DNA from: Azonexaceae bacterium
GTDB taxonomy: Bacteria; Pseudomonadota; Gammaproteobacteria; Burkholderiales; Rhodocyclaceae
Direction of reading: 5' to 3'
Assembly (NCBI GenBank): GCA_009469685.1
Contig: SSTA01000414.1
Location: 1 to 19,670 of the forward strand
DNA: 19,670 nucleotides
Shown here: piece by piece, positions 5,777 through 14,600 of the stretch
How positions within the stretch are numbered: the stretch's first letter is position 1
Layout: every line of letters begins with the position of its first letter
Position numbers and translations under genes: made by a program
The notes under the pieces: generated by a model
The model's input: the letters and a program-made list of their open reading frames with translations, nothing else
Told to the model about the DNA's origin: nothing
Databases searched by the model: none

Positions 5777-6991
5777 ATGGAACTGAAACCCATCTACCTG
5801 GACAACAACGCCACGACGCGGGTGTACCCCGCCGTGGTCGAAGCCATGCTGCCCTTCTTCACCGAGCACTTCGGCAATGCCTCGTCCATCCATGCCTTCG
5901 GCAGCGAAGTGGGCAAGGCCCTCAAGAAGGCGCGAGGCCAGGTTCAGGCGCTGCTCGGCGCCGAGCACGATTCGGAAATCATCTTCACCTCCTGCGGAAC
6001 CGAATCCGACTCCACCGCCATCCTCTCCGCCTTGAAGGCCCAGCCTGAACGCAACACGGTCATCACCACCACGGTCGAGCACCCGGCCATCCTGACCCTG
6101 TGCGATTGGCTGGAGAAAGAGGGATACATCGTCCACAAGCTCAAGGTGGACAAGCGAGGCCGTCTGGACCTGGATGAGTACAAGTCGCTGCTCAGCGACC
6201 GGGTGGCCGTGGTTTCGGTCATGTGGGCCAATAACGAGACGGGGACGATCTTCCCGGTGGAGGAAATGGCCGCCCTGGCCGCCGAGAAGGGCATCATGTT
6301 CCACACCGACGCCGTCCAGGCCGTCGGCAAGATCCCCATCGACTTGAAGACCACCAAGATCGACATGCTCTCCCTTTCGGGCCACAAGCTCCACGCTCCC
6401 AAGGGGATCGGCGTCCTCTACCTACGCCGGGGATGCCGCTTCCGCCCGCTGCTGCGGGGCGGTCACCAGGAGCGGGGCCGGCGGGCCGGCACCGAGGCTT
6501 CCGCCTCCATCGTCGCCCTAGGCAAGGCCTGCGAAATGGCCCTGGCCAACATGCCCAAGGAAAATACCGAAGTCCGTCGCCTGCGGGACAAGCTGGAAGC
6601 GGGCATCCTCGGCCAGATCACCCACTGCTTCCCTACGGGCGACGTGGCCAATCGCCTGCCCAACACCTGCAACATCGCCTTCGAGTACATCGAGGGCGAG
6701 GCCATCCTGCTCTTGCTGAACAAACTGGGCATCGCGGCCAGTTCCGGCTCCGCCTGCACCTCCGGTTCCCTGGAGCCCTCCCACGTCATGCGCGCGATGG
6801 GCATCCCCTACACCGCGGCCCACGGCACCATCCGCTTCTCCCTTTCGGTCGACAACACCGAGGAAGAGATCGACCGGGTGATTGCCGCCGTACCGCCCAT
6901 CATCGAACAACTGCGCAAGCTCTCTCCCTACTGGGGCGAAAAAGGCCCCTCGGCCAATCCCCAGGAAAGCTTCGCCCCCACCTACGCCTGA
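5777..6991 (+). CDS. nifS: NifS cysteine desulfurase
   Basis: NifS is a PLP-dependent enzyme that converts cysteine to alanine and hands persulfide sulfur to NifU. The 404-residue product has the class V aminotransferase fold: LDNNATTRVYP at the N-terminus, TEHFGNASSIH, H102 in the EHPA motif, D178 in HTDAVQA, the PLP lysine K204 in SLSGHKLHAPKG, and the catalytic Cys C327 in SSGSACTSGSLEPSHV. All key residues are present and the length is normal. The start ATG at 5777 follows a CCGAGGACC ribosome binding site. It is the last gene of the unit, and a strong terminator begins 33 bases after its stop. Confidence 0.97.
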   Translation: MELKPIYLDNNATTRVYPAVVEAMLPFFTEHFGNASSIHAFGSEVGKALKKARGQVQALLGAEHDSEIIFTSCGTESDSTAILSALKAQPERNTVITTTVEHPAILTLCDWLEKEGYIVHKLKVDKRGRLDLDEYKSLLSDRVAVVSVMWANNETGTIFPVEEMAALAAEKGIMFHTDAVQAVGKIPIDLKTTKIDMLSLSGHKLHAPKGIGVLYLRRGCRFRPLLRGGHQERGRRAGTEASASIVALGKACEMALANMPKENTEVRRLRDKLEAGILGQITHCFPTGDVANRLPNTCNIAFEYIEGEAILLLLNKLGIAASSGSACTSGSLEPSHVMRAMGIPYTAAHGTIRFSLSVDNTEEEIDRVIAAVPPIIEQLRKLSPYWGEKGPSANPQESFAPTYA

Positions 6992-7024
6992 GTCGCCACC
7001 GTCTCTCTCTGCAGCAACGCTTCG

Positions 7025-7048
7025 CCCCGGGTCAAACCGGGGTTTTTT
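7025..7048 (+). terminator. Intrinsic terminator after nifS
   Basis: A perfect 6-base stem CCCCGG/CCGGGG with a 6-base loop is followed at once by six T. It marks the end of the iscA-nifU-nifS transcript. On the other strand no T-run follows, so it should act for the plus strand only. Confidence 0.9.
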
Positions 7049-7146
7049 CGGGATCGTCTGGTCACCCGGGCGATCCGCCCGGGCCCAGATCGGAGACGTA
7101 TGAATATGCGGTCTGGCAAAGGCAGCGCTTGAGGCGCGCGGCCAAT

Positions 7147-7743
7147 TCAGTGCTTGAAGCGCAGCACGAGGCTCGCGGCACCGAGCGCCTTGCCGCCCTT
7201 GAGTGCCTCGAGCACTGCGGCCTTGTCCAACCCCGGTGGGAGCGCGCCAGCTTCCAGCGAAGTGGCGATGAGTGTGAACACGTAGTGCTGCGGCGCGTTG
7301 CCCCGCGGTGGGCAGGGGCCGAGGTAGGGCATTCCGAGAGAGTTCTTGCCGGCACTGAAGCCGATCGGTGCGGCAACGGCCGCCGCCTCGGGCAATCCGT
7401 TTGCCTCGGGTGCGATGCCGTAGGCGACCCAATGGTTCACGCCGAGACCGGCACGGCCGGCCTGGTCGTCCATCAGGATCACGAAGCTGCGCGTGGCCGC
7501 AGGCGCGCGCGCCCAGGCCAGCGCGGGAGAGAGGTTCTCGCCGACGCAGTTGGCGTTGTTCGGATTCTTGCCGGCGTAACGCGTTTCAAGCAGCGCGTTA
7601 TCGGCACGGCCCGGCGACCACAGCGCGAAGCCGAAGCCCGGATCGCCGACCGGGGTAGCGCCGGGGGACATCGCGGCACAGCCCGCCAGCGCCAGTGCCG
7701 TGGCAGCCAGGACGCTGCCGCGCCGTCGACCGATTCGATTCAT
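7147..7743 (-). CDS. YbhB/YbcL-family (PEBP, Raf kinase inhibitor-like) lipoprotein
   Basis: The 198-residue product begins with a lipoprotein signal peptide: basic RIGRRR, a short apolar core, and the lipobox LAGC with C22 as the lipidated residue. The rest fits the bacterial phosphatidylethanolamine-binding protein family, with NLSPALAWARAP, VILMDDQ, NHWVAYGI, and GPCPPRGNAPQHYVFTLIA near the C-terminus. These proteins bind small anionic ligands; the bacterial role is mostly unknown. It is probably anchored in the envelope. A GAGGAAG ribosome binding site precedes the ATG. The cytochrome gene ends 67 bases upstream on the same strand, so the two may be cotranscribed. Confidence 0.88.
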   Translation of the reverse strand: MNRIGRRRGSVLAATALALAGCAAMSPGATPVGDPGFGFALWSPGRADNALLETRYAGKNPNNANCVGENLSPALAWARAPAATRSFVILMDDQAGRAGLGVNHWVAYGIAPEANGLPEAAAVAAPIGFSAGKNSLGMPYLGPCPPRGNAPQHYVFTLIATSLEAGALPPGLDKAAVLEALKGGKALGAASLVLRFKH

Positions 7744-7810
7744 GAAGCTTCCTCAAGCTGAGGTCGAGCGCAGCCCAAGGGAGCGGAGCATGCGGACCCC
7801 GCAAACGGGA

Positions 7811-8095
7811 CTAGTTGAACTGGTAGAACTGATCGTTCAGATACCTGAGGAGATTCTCTTTCTCGCTCGGGCTCAATTCTTTCCTGGTCTGGTGGCTGCA
7901 CGCCTGAAGCTGCTCCTTGAGCCCGTCGAGCGAACCGACCCTACGGTTCTTGCGGACATAGACGCTCGTATCGTGGCACCCCGTGCAGTTCGCCGCGTGG
8001 ACGCGCTGACCCGCTTGGCTATTACCGGGCAGGGCTGCGTATGCATTAGAGGCTGCCATGAAGAAAACCAGGCAGACGGTCTGATAGCGTCTCAT
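7811..8095 (-). CDS. Small periplasmic c-type cytochrome
   Basis: This 94-residue protein has a signal peptide (basic MRRY, apolar core, cleavage probably after NAYA) and one heme-binding motif, CTGCH (C37, C40, H41). After the signal peptide there is no methionine at all, so the usual Met heme ligand of class I cytochromes cannot be used. H68 in a CSHQ motif is the obvious candidate sixth ligand. C66 beside it is a further oddity. It probably carries electrons in the periplasm; the partner is unknown. The ribosome binding site is GAGGAA about 7 bases before the ATG. It is divergent from yajD. Confidence 0.88.
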   Translation of the reverse strand: MRRYQTVCLVFFMAASNAYAALPGNSQAGQRVHAANCTGCHDTSVYVRKNRRVGSLDGLKEQLQACSHQTRKELSPSEKENLLRYLNDQFYQFN

Positions 8096-8272
8096 TTTCG
8101 ATTCCTCGGGAACTCACGCCTGAACAGCTTCCTAGGCTAACGCGCTCGGATGGGCACGGCAAGGCTGCCCTGCGGAACCGACCCAGCCTGATCGGTATGT
8201 TCAGCGCAACCCGAGGAATACAATGGGGGTTCCTGTCCCACTTTCATGCGCTGCCAAGGCGGAGATGAAACC

Positions 8273-8638
8273 ATGACCTCGATCGATCGCGCTCGCCTGG
8301 ACCGGGTCGTTCTCGAAGCCAGAAAGGCTCGCGACGAGCGCGAAAAGGGCTATCGGGAACGTGCCCTGAAACTGTATCCCTGGATTTGTGGTCGTTGTGG
8401 CCGAGAATTCACCCACGCCAATCTCCGCGAGTTGACCGTCCATCATCGCGACCACAATCACGACAACAATCCCTCGGATGGCAGCAACTGGGAACTGCTT
8501 TGTCTCTACTGCCATGACAACGAGCACCAGAAGCAGATCGAAGCCGCCCGGGGCTACACCGATACGACCCAGCCCGTCAGCCCTGCGACTCATTCTCCCT
8601 TTGCCAATCTCAAGGCATTGCTGAAGGACGGCAAGTAG
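8273..8638 (+). CDS. yajD: YajD-family HNH nuclease
   Basis: The 121-residue product closely resembles E. coli YajD over most of its length: ERALKLYPWICGRCGREF, LRELTVHHRDHNHDNNP, then DGSNWELLCLYCHDNEH. Zinc-binding cysteines C39/C42 and C77/C80 and the HNH residues H57/H58, N72 and H81/H85 are all present. The C-terminal SPFANLKALL is also shared. YajD is a predicted nuclease of unknown cellular role. I use the ATG at 8273, which has GGAG 8 bases upstream, rather than an earlier in-frame ATG at 8246 with no ribosome binding site. It stands alone, divergent from the cytochrome and convergent with hflX. Confidence 0.92.
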   Translation: MTSIDRARLDRVVLEARKARDEREKGYRERALKLYPWICGRCGREFTHANLRELTVHHRDHNHDNNPSDGSNWELLCLYCHDNEHQKQIEAARGYTDTTQPVSPATHSPFANLKALLKDGK

Positions 8639-8904
8639 CGCGGCCGAACGCGTCGCCGACTGTTTAGCGGGGATAACCGCATTAGCCCGGTCAGCCGCAA
8701 CCGGGGAGCTATGTCCCGATGGCGGGCATCCGCTTCTCTCACGCCCGAGGACCGGCAAGCAATACCAGCCGCCCTGTACGCGGGTCCGCCAGGAAAAGGT
8801 CGATTCCTAGGTCTGGACACACCGGGGGTCTTTTCAGCGCGCGACCACGAGCTTGCGGAAGTGTCGCACGGGCGTGACCCGAACGACGCCCCGGCACCTG
8901 GAAA

Positions 8905-10251
8905 TCAGGCGGTTGGGTTGAGCTGCTCGCGCAGACCTTCGACCACATCCAGAGCTCCCCGCACGCGGAAAAAAGCTCCTTCGTGATCGGCGCGCTCCTC
9001 CAGCACCTCGCAGCCGCCGTAGATTTCGCCCCGCAGCTGCTGGGCCGACCAGGGCAGGAAGAGTTCGGCCTCAACCAAGTCCTGGCGGAAGAAGGCGACG
9101 ATGGTCTGGTGCAGTTGTGCGACGTCCCGGGAACGGCGGGCGCTCATGACGATGCAGCCGGGGTAGCGGACTTGCAAGGCCGCTTCCTGTTCGGCCTGGG
9201 CGTCGGCGTCGCCCACGTGGTCGATCTTGTTGAAGATGCGCAGCCGGGGAACGGTATCGGCGCCGATCTCCTCCAGCACCCGGTCGGTGACCTCCAGTTG
9301 GCGCTCGAATCCCGGATCGCTGGCGTCGATGACATGGAGCAGCAGGGAAGCATCCAAAGCCTCGTCCAGGGTCGATTTGAACGAGGCCACCAGTCCGTGG
9401 GGCAGGTTCTTGATGAACCCGACCGTGTCGCTCACCAGCACCCGCGGCACGCTATCCGGGTGGAGGGCCCGCACCGTGGTGTCCAGGGTGGCGAAGAGCT
9501 TGTTGGCCACCAGAACCTCGCTGCCGGTGAGAGCCCGCATCAAGGTCGATTTGCCGGCATTGGTGTAACCCACCAGGGCCACGCAGGCCAGCCCCTGGCG
9601 CTCCTGCCGCCGGGCGCGCTGGGTCTTGCGCTCGGCATCCAGCGCGACGATTTCCAGCTGCAGTTCGGCGATCCGGTCGCGAATCTTGCGCCGATCCAGT
9701 TCGGTGTGGGATTCGCCGGCTCCCCGGCCGCCGACGCCGCTGCGCTGGCGCCCTTGCGGCCCGGCCAACTTCGCCGCCTCCCGCAGGCGGGGTGCCAGGT
9801 AGCCCAGGCGGGCGATCTCCACCTGGGCGCGGGCAGCGCGGGAGCGGGCGTTGCGATGGAAAATCTCCAGGATGACCATGGTCCGGTCCATCACTTCGCC
9901 GCCGGTTTCCTTTTCCAGATTGCGCGCCTGGGAGGGCGAAATCTCGTGGTCCACCAAGACGACTTCGATGGGGCCGGGCAGGCGGCCGGCGGAGGGCTCC
10001 GTTTCTTCCCTTCCGGCGGGCTCGTCATCGACGAAGGCGCGGATCTCCTGCCGCTTGCCGACGCCGAGATAGGCCGTCGCATCGAAGCCGTTGCGCTTCT
10101 GGACAAAGGTGCGGACCACCGTGAAGCCCAGGGTCTTCGCCAGCTCGCGCAGCTCGGTGAGCGAAGCCGCGAACTCCACGTCGCTCACGCTCGGTAGCTG
10201 GACGGCCGCCGCAATGGCGTACCGGGGAGTTTCGTCCATGTCTCGTCGCAT
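8905..10251 (-). CDS. hflX: HflX-type ribosome-associated GTPase (divergent subgroup)
   Basis: HflX binds the 50S subunit, splits or rescues ribosomes under stress, and hydrolyses GTP. The 448-residue product has the HflX N-terminal domain (AYLGVGKRQEIRAF; VVLVDHEISPSQARNLE; DRTMVILEIF), a Gly-rich linker, a coiled coil (about 190-220), and the GTPase domain with G1 GYTNAGKST, G3 DTVGF, G4 NKID and G5 SAR. The linker reads GGRGAGESHTELDRR instead of the RGPGETQLETDRR seen in the E. coli enzyme. It is not beside hfq or hflKC, the usual proteobacterial setting, so it may be a second HflX in this genome. The start could also be the ATG at 10239. Confidence 0.93.
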   Translation of the reverse strand: MRRDMDETPRYAIAAAVQLPSVSDVEFAASLTELRELAKTLGFTVVRTFVQKRNGFDATAYLGVGKRQEIRAFVDDEPAGREETEPSAGRLPGPIEVVLVDHEISPSQARNLEKETGGEVMDRTMVILEIFHRNARSRAARAQVEIARLGYLAPRLREAAKLAGPQGRQRSGVGGRGAGESHTELDRRKIRDRIAELQLEIVALDAERKTQRARRQERQGLACVALVGYTNAGKSTLMRALTGSEVLVANKLFATLDTTVRALHPDSVPRVLVSDTVGFIKNLPHGLVASFKSTLDEALDASLLLHVIDASDPGFERQLEVTDRVLEEIGADTVPRLRIFNKIDHVGDADAQAEQEAALQVRYPGCIVMSARRSRDVAQLHQTIVAFFRQDLVEAELFLPWSAQQLRGEIYGGCEVLEERADHEGAFFRVRGALDVVEGLREQLNPTA

Positions 10252-10287
10252 TTCGATCTCTTGCGGCGTGCGCCGCCGCGGCGTGGA

Positions 10288-10650
10288 TTATTCGATGGGC
10301 GCGAACCCATAGTAGGACCCGTAGGCCGACGGGGCAGGCGCATAGGCCGCCACCTTGATCGCATCCGCCAGGGTCACCTGGTTGGTGAGGCCGTCGACCC
10401 CGCCTTCCTCGCCCAGCCAGCGTTCCTCGATCTCCCGCTCGCTCAGGCCGTGGAGATTGAGGTTTTTGTCGAAGCGCTCCGAGCGGTATTCGAAAGCCAT
10501 GTCGTGGGCAATGAACAGCGTATGGGGACAGGCGGTGATGCGCGTCTCGTCCTGGGGATCGGCGCCCATCACCCGGGTACCGCAGAAGGGGCAATGCACC
10601 GGGGTGTAGTAGTAGGTCTTGAGTTCGGTGCGCTGGATGGGGTAGTTCAT
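10288..10650 (-). CDS. Small putative zinc-binding protein, unknown function
   Basis: The 120-residue product has CPFCG (C20, C23) and later CPH (C41, H43), a likely zinc-ribbon-type site. Between and after these the sequence is soluble and acidic, with a Tyr/Ala-rich C-terminus. I do not recognise a family with confidence. The start is well supported: AGGAG lies 7 bases before the ATG. It ends 36 bases upstream of hflX on the same strand, so it is probably the first gene of a two-gene unit with hflX. Confidence 0.72.
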   Translation of the reverse strand: MNYPIQRTELKTYYYTPVHCPFCGTRVMGADPQDETRITACPHTLFIAHDMAFEYRSERFDKNLNLHGLSEREIEERWLGEEGGVDGLTNQVTLADAIKVAAYAPAPSAYGSYYGFAPIE

Positions 10651-11043
10651 GATGTTCTCCTGATCCCTTGGAAACGGCCCGCCTGGATTGCTGCGGCGCG
10701 CTCGCCGTCACAGCCGCCCAGCGGCTGCACGCAGCCGGGAAGCGACGGGCCTATCCCGCGAGTGTTATCGCTGCGTTGTTTGATCGCGACGACGGTCGGA
10801 ACACACACTCCGTCCCCTTCGCCGACAACCCGCTGTAGCCCTGACCGGCAACCACAAGGCGTTGCCGGAGGGCGGTATGGCAATGCCCGACGCTGCGCAA
10901 AGCGCTCACGCGTTGGCACCTTGTTGCTCTAAAACTTTGTTTCGTCCATGCTTGCCCGGCAATTCGCCAGGGCCGCGCCGGACTCCCCGGACGGCGATCG
11001 CAGGCAGAAGCCCATTGCTCCTGCCCGCCGGGCACAACAAAAA
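10651..11043. other. Intergenic stretch without a supported gene
   Basis: This 393-base stretch lies upstream of the zinc-binding protein gene and downstream of the cold-shock gene. Frames on both strands are Arg/Pro-rich and unlike known proteins. Just after the cold-shock stop (minus strand) there is a short GCCC-GGC-GGGC hairpin and an 8-base imperfect hairpin, but neither has a T-run, so I do not call a terminator. I see nothing else. Confidence 0.5.
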
Positions 11044-11247
11044 TCAGGCGATCTGGATATTGTTCGCCTGCTTGCCCTTGGCGCCGTTGGCGATATCGAA
11101 GCTCACCCGCTGTCCTTCGGCCAACGTCTTGAACCCGTGAGACTGAATTGCGGAAAAGTGGGCGAAGAGATCTTCGCCGCCGCCGTCGGGCGTAATGAAA
11201 CCAAAACCCTTCGCATCGTTAAACCACTTGACGCTACCTGTTGCCAT
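11044..11247 (-). CDS. CspA-family cold-shock protein
   Basis: The 67-residue product is a single cold-shock domain: [29 protein letters not shown] covers the RNP1 (KGFGFI, 13-18) and RNP2 (DLFAHF, 26-31) motifs with the usual aromatic residues for RNA/ssDNA binding. It acts as an RNA chaperone in the cytoplasm. Length is normal. The ATG has GGAG about 9 bases upstream. A long untranslated leader of roughly 140 bases is predicted, with a switch-like set of hairpins just before the ribosome binding site, so expression is probably controlled at the RNA level. Confidence 0.95.
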   Translation of the reverse strand: MATGSVKWFNDAKGFGFITPDGGGEDLFAHFSAIQSHGFKTLAEGQRVSFDIANGAKGKQANNIQIA

Positions 11248-11256
11248 ATCTTGAAT

Positions 11257-11295
11257 CTCCGAAAAATGACGGGGCAGAGAGCCCCTGGGTGGGGC
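11257..11295 (-). promoter_or_regulatory. Candidate RNA switch in the cold-shock gene leader
   Basis: Read on the minus strand, the leader contains GCCCC, five bases, GGGGC, five bases, GCCCC, then GTCA and five T, followed directly by the GGAG ribosome binding site (11260-11257). The central GGGGC (11281-11285) can pair with either the upstream arm (11291-11295) or the downstream arm (11271-11275), but not both. The downstream pairing plus the T-run has the form of an intrinsic terminator; the upstream pairing would prevent it. This is seen directly in sequence; its function is inferred. Confidence 0.5.
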
Positions 11296-11393
11296 GAGAT
11301 CAAGAAGGCGAGGTGAAAATGGGGGAATGGCGCCGCAGAACTGCGAGTACTAAACCAACAAGACAACAACACTACCGGAAATCGCTGCGGTGC

Positions 11394-11422
11394 ACAATAC
11401 GCGCCCTTGGGCCGCATTGCAA
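11394..11422 (-). promoter_or_regulatory. Candidate sigma-70 promoter of the cold-shock gene
   Basis: On the minus strand TTGCAA and TATTGT are separated by exactly 17 bases. Each hexamer matches 4 of 6 consensus positions. It would start the transcript about 140 bases before the ATG, a leader length common for cold-shock genes. The rest of 11248-11678 holds no gene I can support. Confidence 0.35.
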
Positions 11423-11603
11423 ACCATATTTTCCCAAACCTGCGGCAAGCCGATCGCGTTCACGGCGAAGGCTGGTCCCGTCGACGCGCTTGCCTCCGCT
11501 CCGGCGCGGGGGACTCCCATTGAATCCATGACCGGCTCGCTGACTGACTTGCAACCCTCCCGTTCCATGCAAGCGCACAAGAGCAGTCGGTGTAGAGCAG
11601 TGC

Positions 11604-11628
11604 CAAACAAAGGTGCCTGGACCTTTGT
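11604..11628 (-). terminator. Possible terminator after the chemoreceptor gene
   Basis: A perfect 8-base inverted repeat, ACAAAGGT/ACCTTTGT with a 6-base loop, lies about 50 bases past the chemoreceptor stop. On the minus strand the 3' arm is T-rich and is followed by TTGG, giving a modest U-rich tail. The stem is weaker than that of the nifS terminator, so the call is tentative. Confidence 0.45.
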
Positions 11629-11678
11629 ACTTTGAGCGGGCTACGACACCCTCGTCGCATTTGCGAGATTGGACACCC

Positions 11679-14600
11679 TCAGAACTCTGCCCATTCGCCA
11701 TTGTCGCTCTTGCTCATCCGAGGCAGGGAAGCCGCCTTTGGTGTTCCTTTCATTACCGAGCGACCGGAAGCAAAGTTCTTCTGTGGCAGATGGCGCAAAT
11801 GCGTGCTTTGCCCTTTCGGTAGCCGCTCCACATTCAACTTGAACAAGCCAACTGCCTGGACCAATCCAGTCGCCTGTTCTTCCAAGCTTTCCGCGGCGGC
11901 GGCAGCCTCTTCGACGAGCGCCGCATTCTGTTGAGTGACTTCGTCCATCTGGCCGATTGCCAAAGTCACCTGCTCGATCCCCGAAGCTTGTTCCCGGTTT
12001 GCGTGGCTGATGTCGCCAACGAGCAAAGTGACTTTCTGGAAGCTGGTGACGATTTCGTCCATTGCAATCCCTGCGTCATTGACCGCTTTGGTACCGGTCG
12101 CAACCTTCTCGACTGACTCCATAATGAGCGCCTTGATTTCCTTGGCGGCCATTGCACTCCGCTGAGCCAAATTGCGAACTTCGGTGGCCACGACAGCGAA
12201 CCCGCGACCTTGTTCTCCTGCTCGCGCAGCCTCCACGGCGGCATTCAGCGCCAGAATATTGGTTTGAAAAGCAATGCCGTCGATGACTCCGGTAATGTCC
12301 GCAATTCGCTTTGAGCTGCCCTGAATAGCAGACATCGTCGCAACCACGTTCTTGACCATTTGGCTCCCGCGGGCAGTCAGTTCGTTGCTGTTTCGTGCCA
12401 GCTCTTCCGCCTGCCGAGCACTTTCCACATTCTGTCGGACCGTAGCGTTGATCTCTTCCATCGAACTTGCGGTTTCCTGCAGGCTCGATGCCTGTTCTTC
12501 GGTCCGGCTGGACAAATCCTGGTTGCCCGAAGCGATTTCCTTGGCTGCAGTATTGATGGCCTCCGAGGCGTCCTTGATGCGCCCGACGACCTCAACCAAC
12601 CGGTCCACCGTCGCATTGGTATCGTTCTTTAGTTGACCGAAGATGCCTTCATAGTCTCGGTCGATGCGTCGCGTCAGATCACCCTGCGCGACGCGGGACA
12701 AGACTTCCGATGTCGCGATAAGGGACTGGTGCGTGGTATCGAGCAGGCCGTTGATGCGTTCAGACAAATTGTTGAAAAATCCGCTCTTTCCCACCATTGC
12801 GATGCGCTCCGACAAATTCCCGCGCTGTGCGCTTTCTACAATGCCGGAGACTTCCTGCTCGATAGCAATTTCTTCTGTCCGGTCCTGCCACTCTCCGACC
12901 GAACCCAAGCGCTCGCCGCTGGCCGACAGAACGGGGCTGGTCAGCACGCGATAAGTCCGGCCGCCGATGTCCATCTCGGTTTGCACAGTCGACGCTAGGC
13001 TGGCCAATCGCTGGAGTGCACCGGCGGGGTCGGCATAAAGGTTGCCGATGCTACTGCCAACAAAGGTTTCAACGCTGAAGTTGGCATTCTGGGATTGCAG
13101 TACCGGTTCGAGGCGCCGGAGGGTATCAAGCATCGATTTATTGGCATAGATCACGACGCCCTTGGGGTCGGCGATTCGAACCGGCGTACTGACGTAGTCC
13201 AGCGCGGACATGACGCGCGCCATCTCATCCGCTTTTCTCGCTGCGTCCGAATTTTCAAACCCGAGCCGATTCTGCATGGTTTCGAGGCCTTGCATGACTT
13301 GGCCTATTTCGTCATAGCGGGCGGTATCCAGGCGATTATCGTAACGACCTGCCGAGAGTGCCCAAAAGGCAGGCAAAACCTGATCGTGAAGCGGGCGATA
13401 GACCAAACGGCGAATCAGCCAGACAATAATGCCCACAAGTAGCAGGCCGACAATCAGCGATACGCCTATCAGCAAGTGCTTCAGCCCATTGGCCAGGGCA
13501 TCGAACTCGTCCAGATAGGTGCCGCCGGCGATCAACCAGCCCCAATCCTCGAAGGTTTCGAATACGGCAAATTTTTGCCGGGCGGATTCAGCTGCGGAAT
13601 TGGTCCACGGATATGCGATTTCTCCGTGTTTCTTCTCGATCATCTCCCTGATGAATTCGCGCCCGGACGGATCCTTAGCCCCGATGATGACTTGCCCTTC
13701 CTTGGCCGGATGGATAAGCGCCATCCCCTGATCTTTGCCAGGTTTCGCGTCGAGTGCGAAAAAGTAGCCGCTGTCACCGACTCTCACATTCTTGATCTGG
13801 CGCTTCAGGGCATCGAGTTCGGCGCTGATATCGAGTCCGACAAATAAAATGCCGATCACGGTTCCTGCTGGATCTTTGATCGGACGATAGGACGTGTAGT
13901 AATCCTTCCCAAAAAGCTTGGCGTTGCCGACAAATGCTTCGCCGGCCATGATTCTGGCGTAGGCCGGATGTTCCCTACCCAAAAGCGTGCCAACCGCGCG
14001 CTCTCCGCTTTCTTTCTTCAAGGAAGTCGAAATCCGGAGAAAGTCATCTCCCTTTCGGGCAAAGACAGTCGCCACGGCTTTGGCCGCCGCGGAGAAGCGA
14101 TCAACTTCGTCGAAGCGGCCATTCAACAGAACAGCGCCCTGTTTGAGCATGGGCTCCCCGTCCCGTGTCTCCAGAGAGATCGTTCCCGGAAAATAGCTGG
14201 CCAGCAGATCAGTGAGGCGAATCGCCTCGCTCTTGAGCGCGCCCGCCCGAACTTCGACCATGCCCCGAATCAGGGCCAGATTCTGGCGCAGGTCAGCCAC
14301 GCCCCGCTCCTGCAGCTTCACTGCCATGCGCGATCCGAGAATCTCGGAACTCGCACCCATCACCAGGATCGCGGCTATGGCACAGCCGATCCCCAACTTG
14401 GCGGTCAGCGAGAGCTGCGTAAGCCGACGGGCTAGCCGTGCCAGCCACGAAGTCGAAAGCACACTCCCGTCAATAATGGCCTTTCCCCTGGCCCGGCCTT
14501 CGCGAAACTCTCGATACGCCTTTTCACAGGCGTCGACCCTGTCTCTGGCCGGCTTGCGGCGCACCGACATGTAGCCCACGACTTGCCGATTTTCCCAAAT

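Noticed and set aside
4471..5793. Long minus-strand open frame (440 codons) opposite iscA-nifU
   Set aside because: It is the antisense shadow of well-supported iscA and nifU in GC-rich DNA; His/Asp/Gly-rich with no family resemblance.
7065..7083. CCCGGGC/GCCCGGG hairpin with a 5-base loop after the nifS terminator
   Set aside because: No T-run on either strand, so not callable as a terminator for the PEBP gene; it may only be a GC-rich chance palindrome.
7974..7979. TGGCAC within the cytochrome gene
   Set aside because: It encodes part of the heme motif on the other strand and no TTGC element stands at the right distance.
8870..8891. GGGCGT/ACGCCC inverted repeat just after the hflX stop
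   Set aside because: Six-base arms with a 10-base loop and no T-run; too weak to call a terminator.
8739..8905. Protein-like tail (LFLADPRTGRLVLLAG) of a minus-strand frame downstream of hflX
   Set aside because: The frame is a shadow of hflX over most of its length; the tail alone is too short to claim a gene remnant.
8983..10197. Long plus-strand open frame (404 codons) opposite hflX
   Set aside because: Antisense shadow of hflX, which has all GTPase motifs.
10914..10927. TGGCAC-N4-TTGC on the plus strand resembling a sigma-54 promoter
   Set aside because: GG and GC are 9 bases apart, not 10, and no plus-strand gene follows.
11350..11701. Overlapping short frames between the cold-shock and chemoreceptor genes
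   Set aside because: No ribosome binding site, no recognisable domain, and mutually overlapping frames; the region is better explained by the csp leader/promoter and a terminator.
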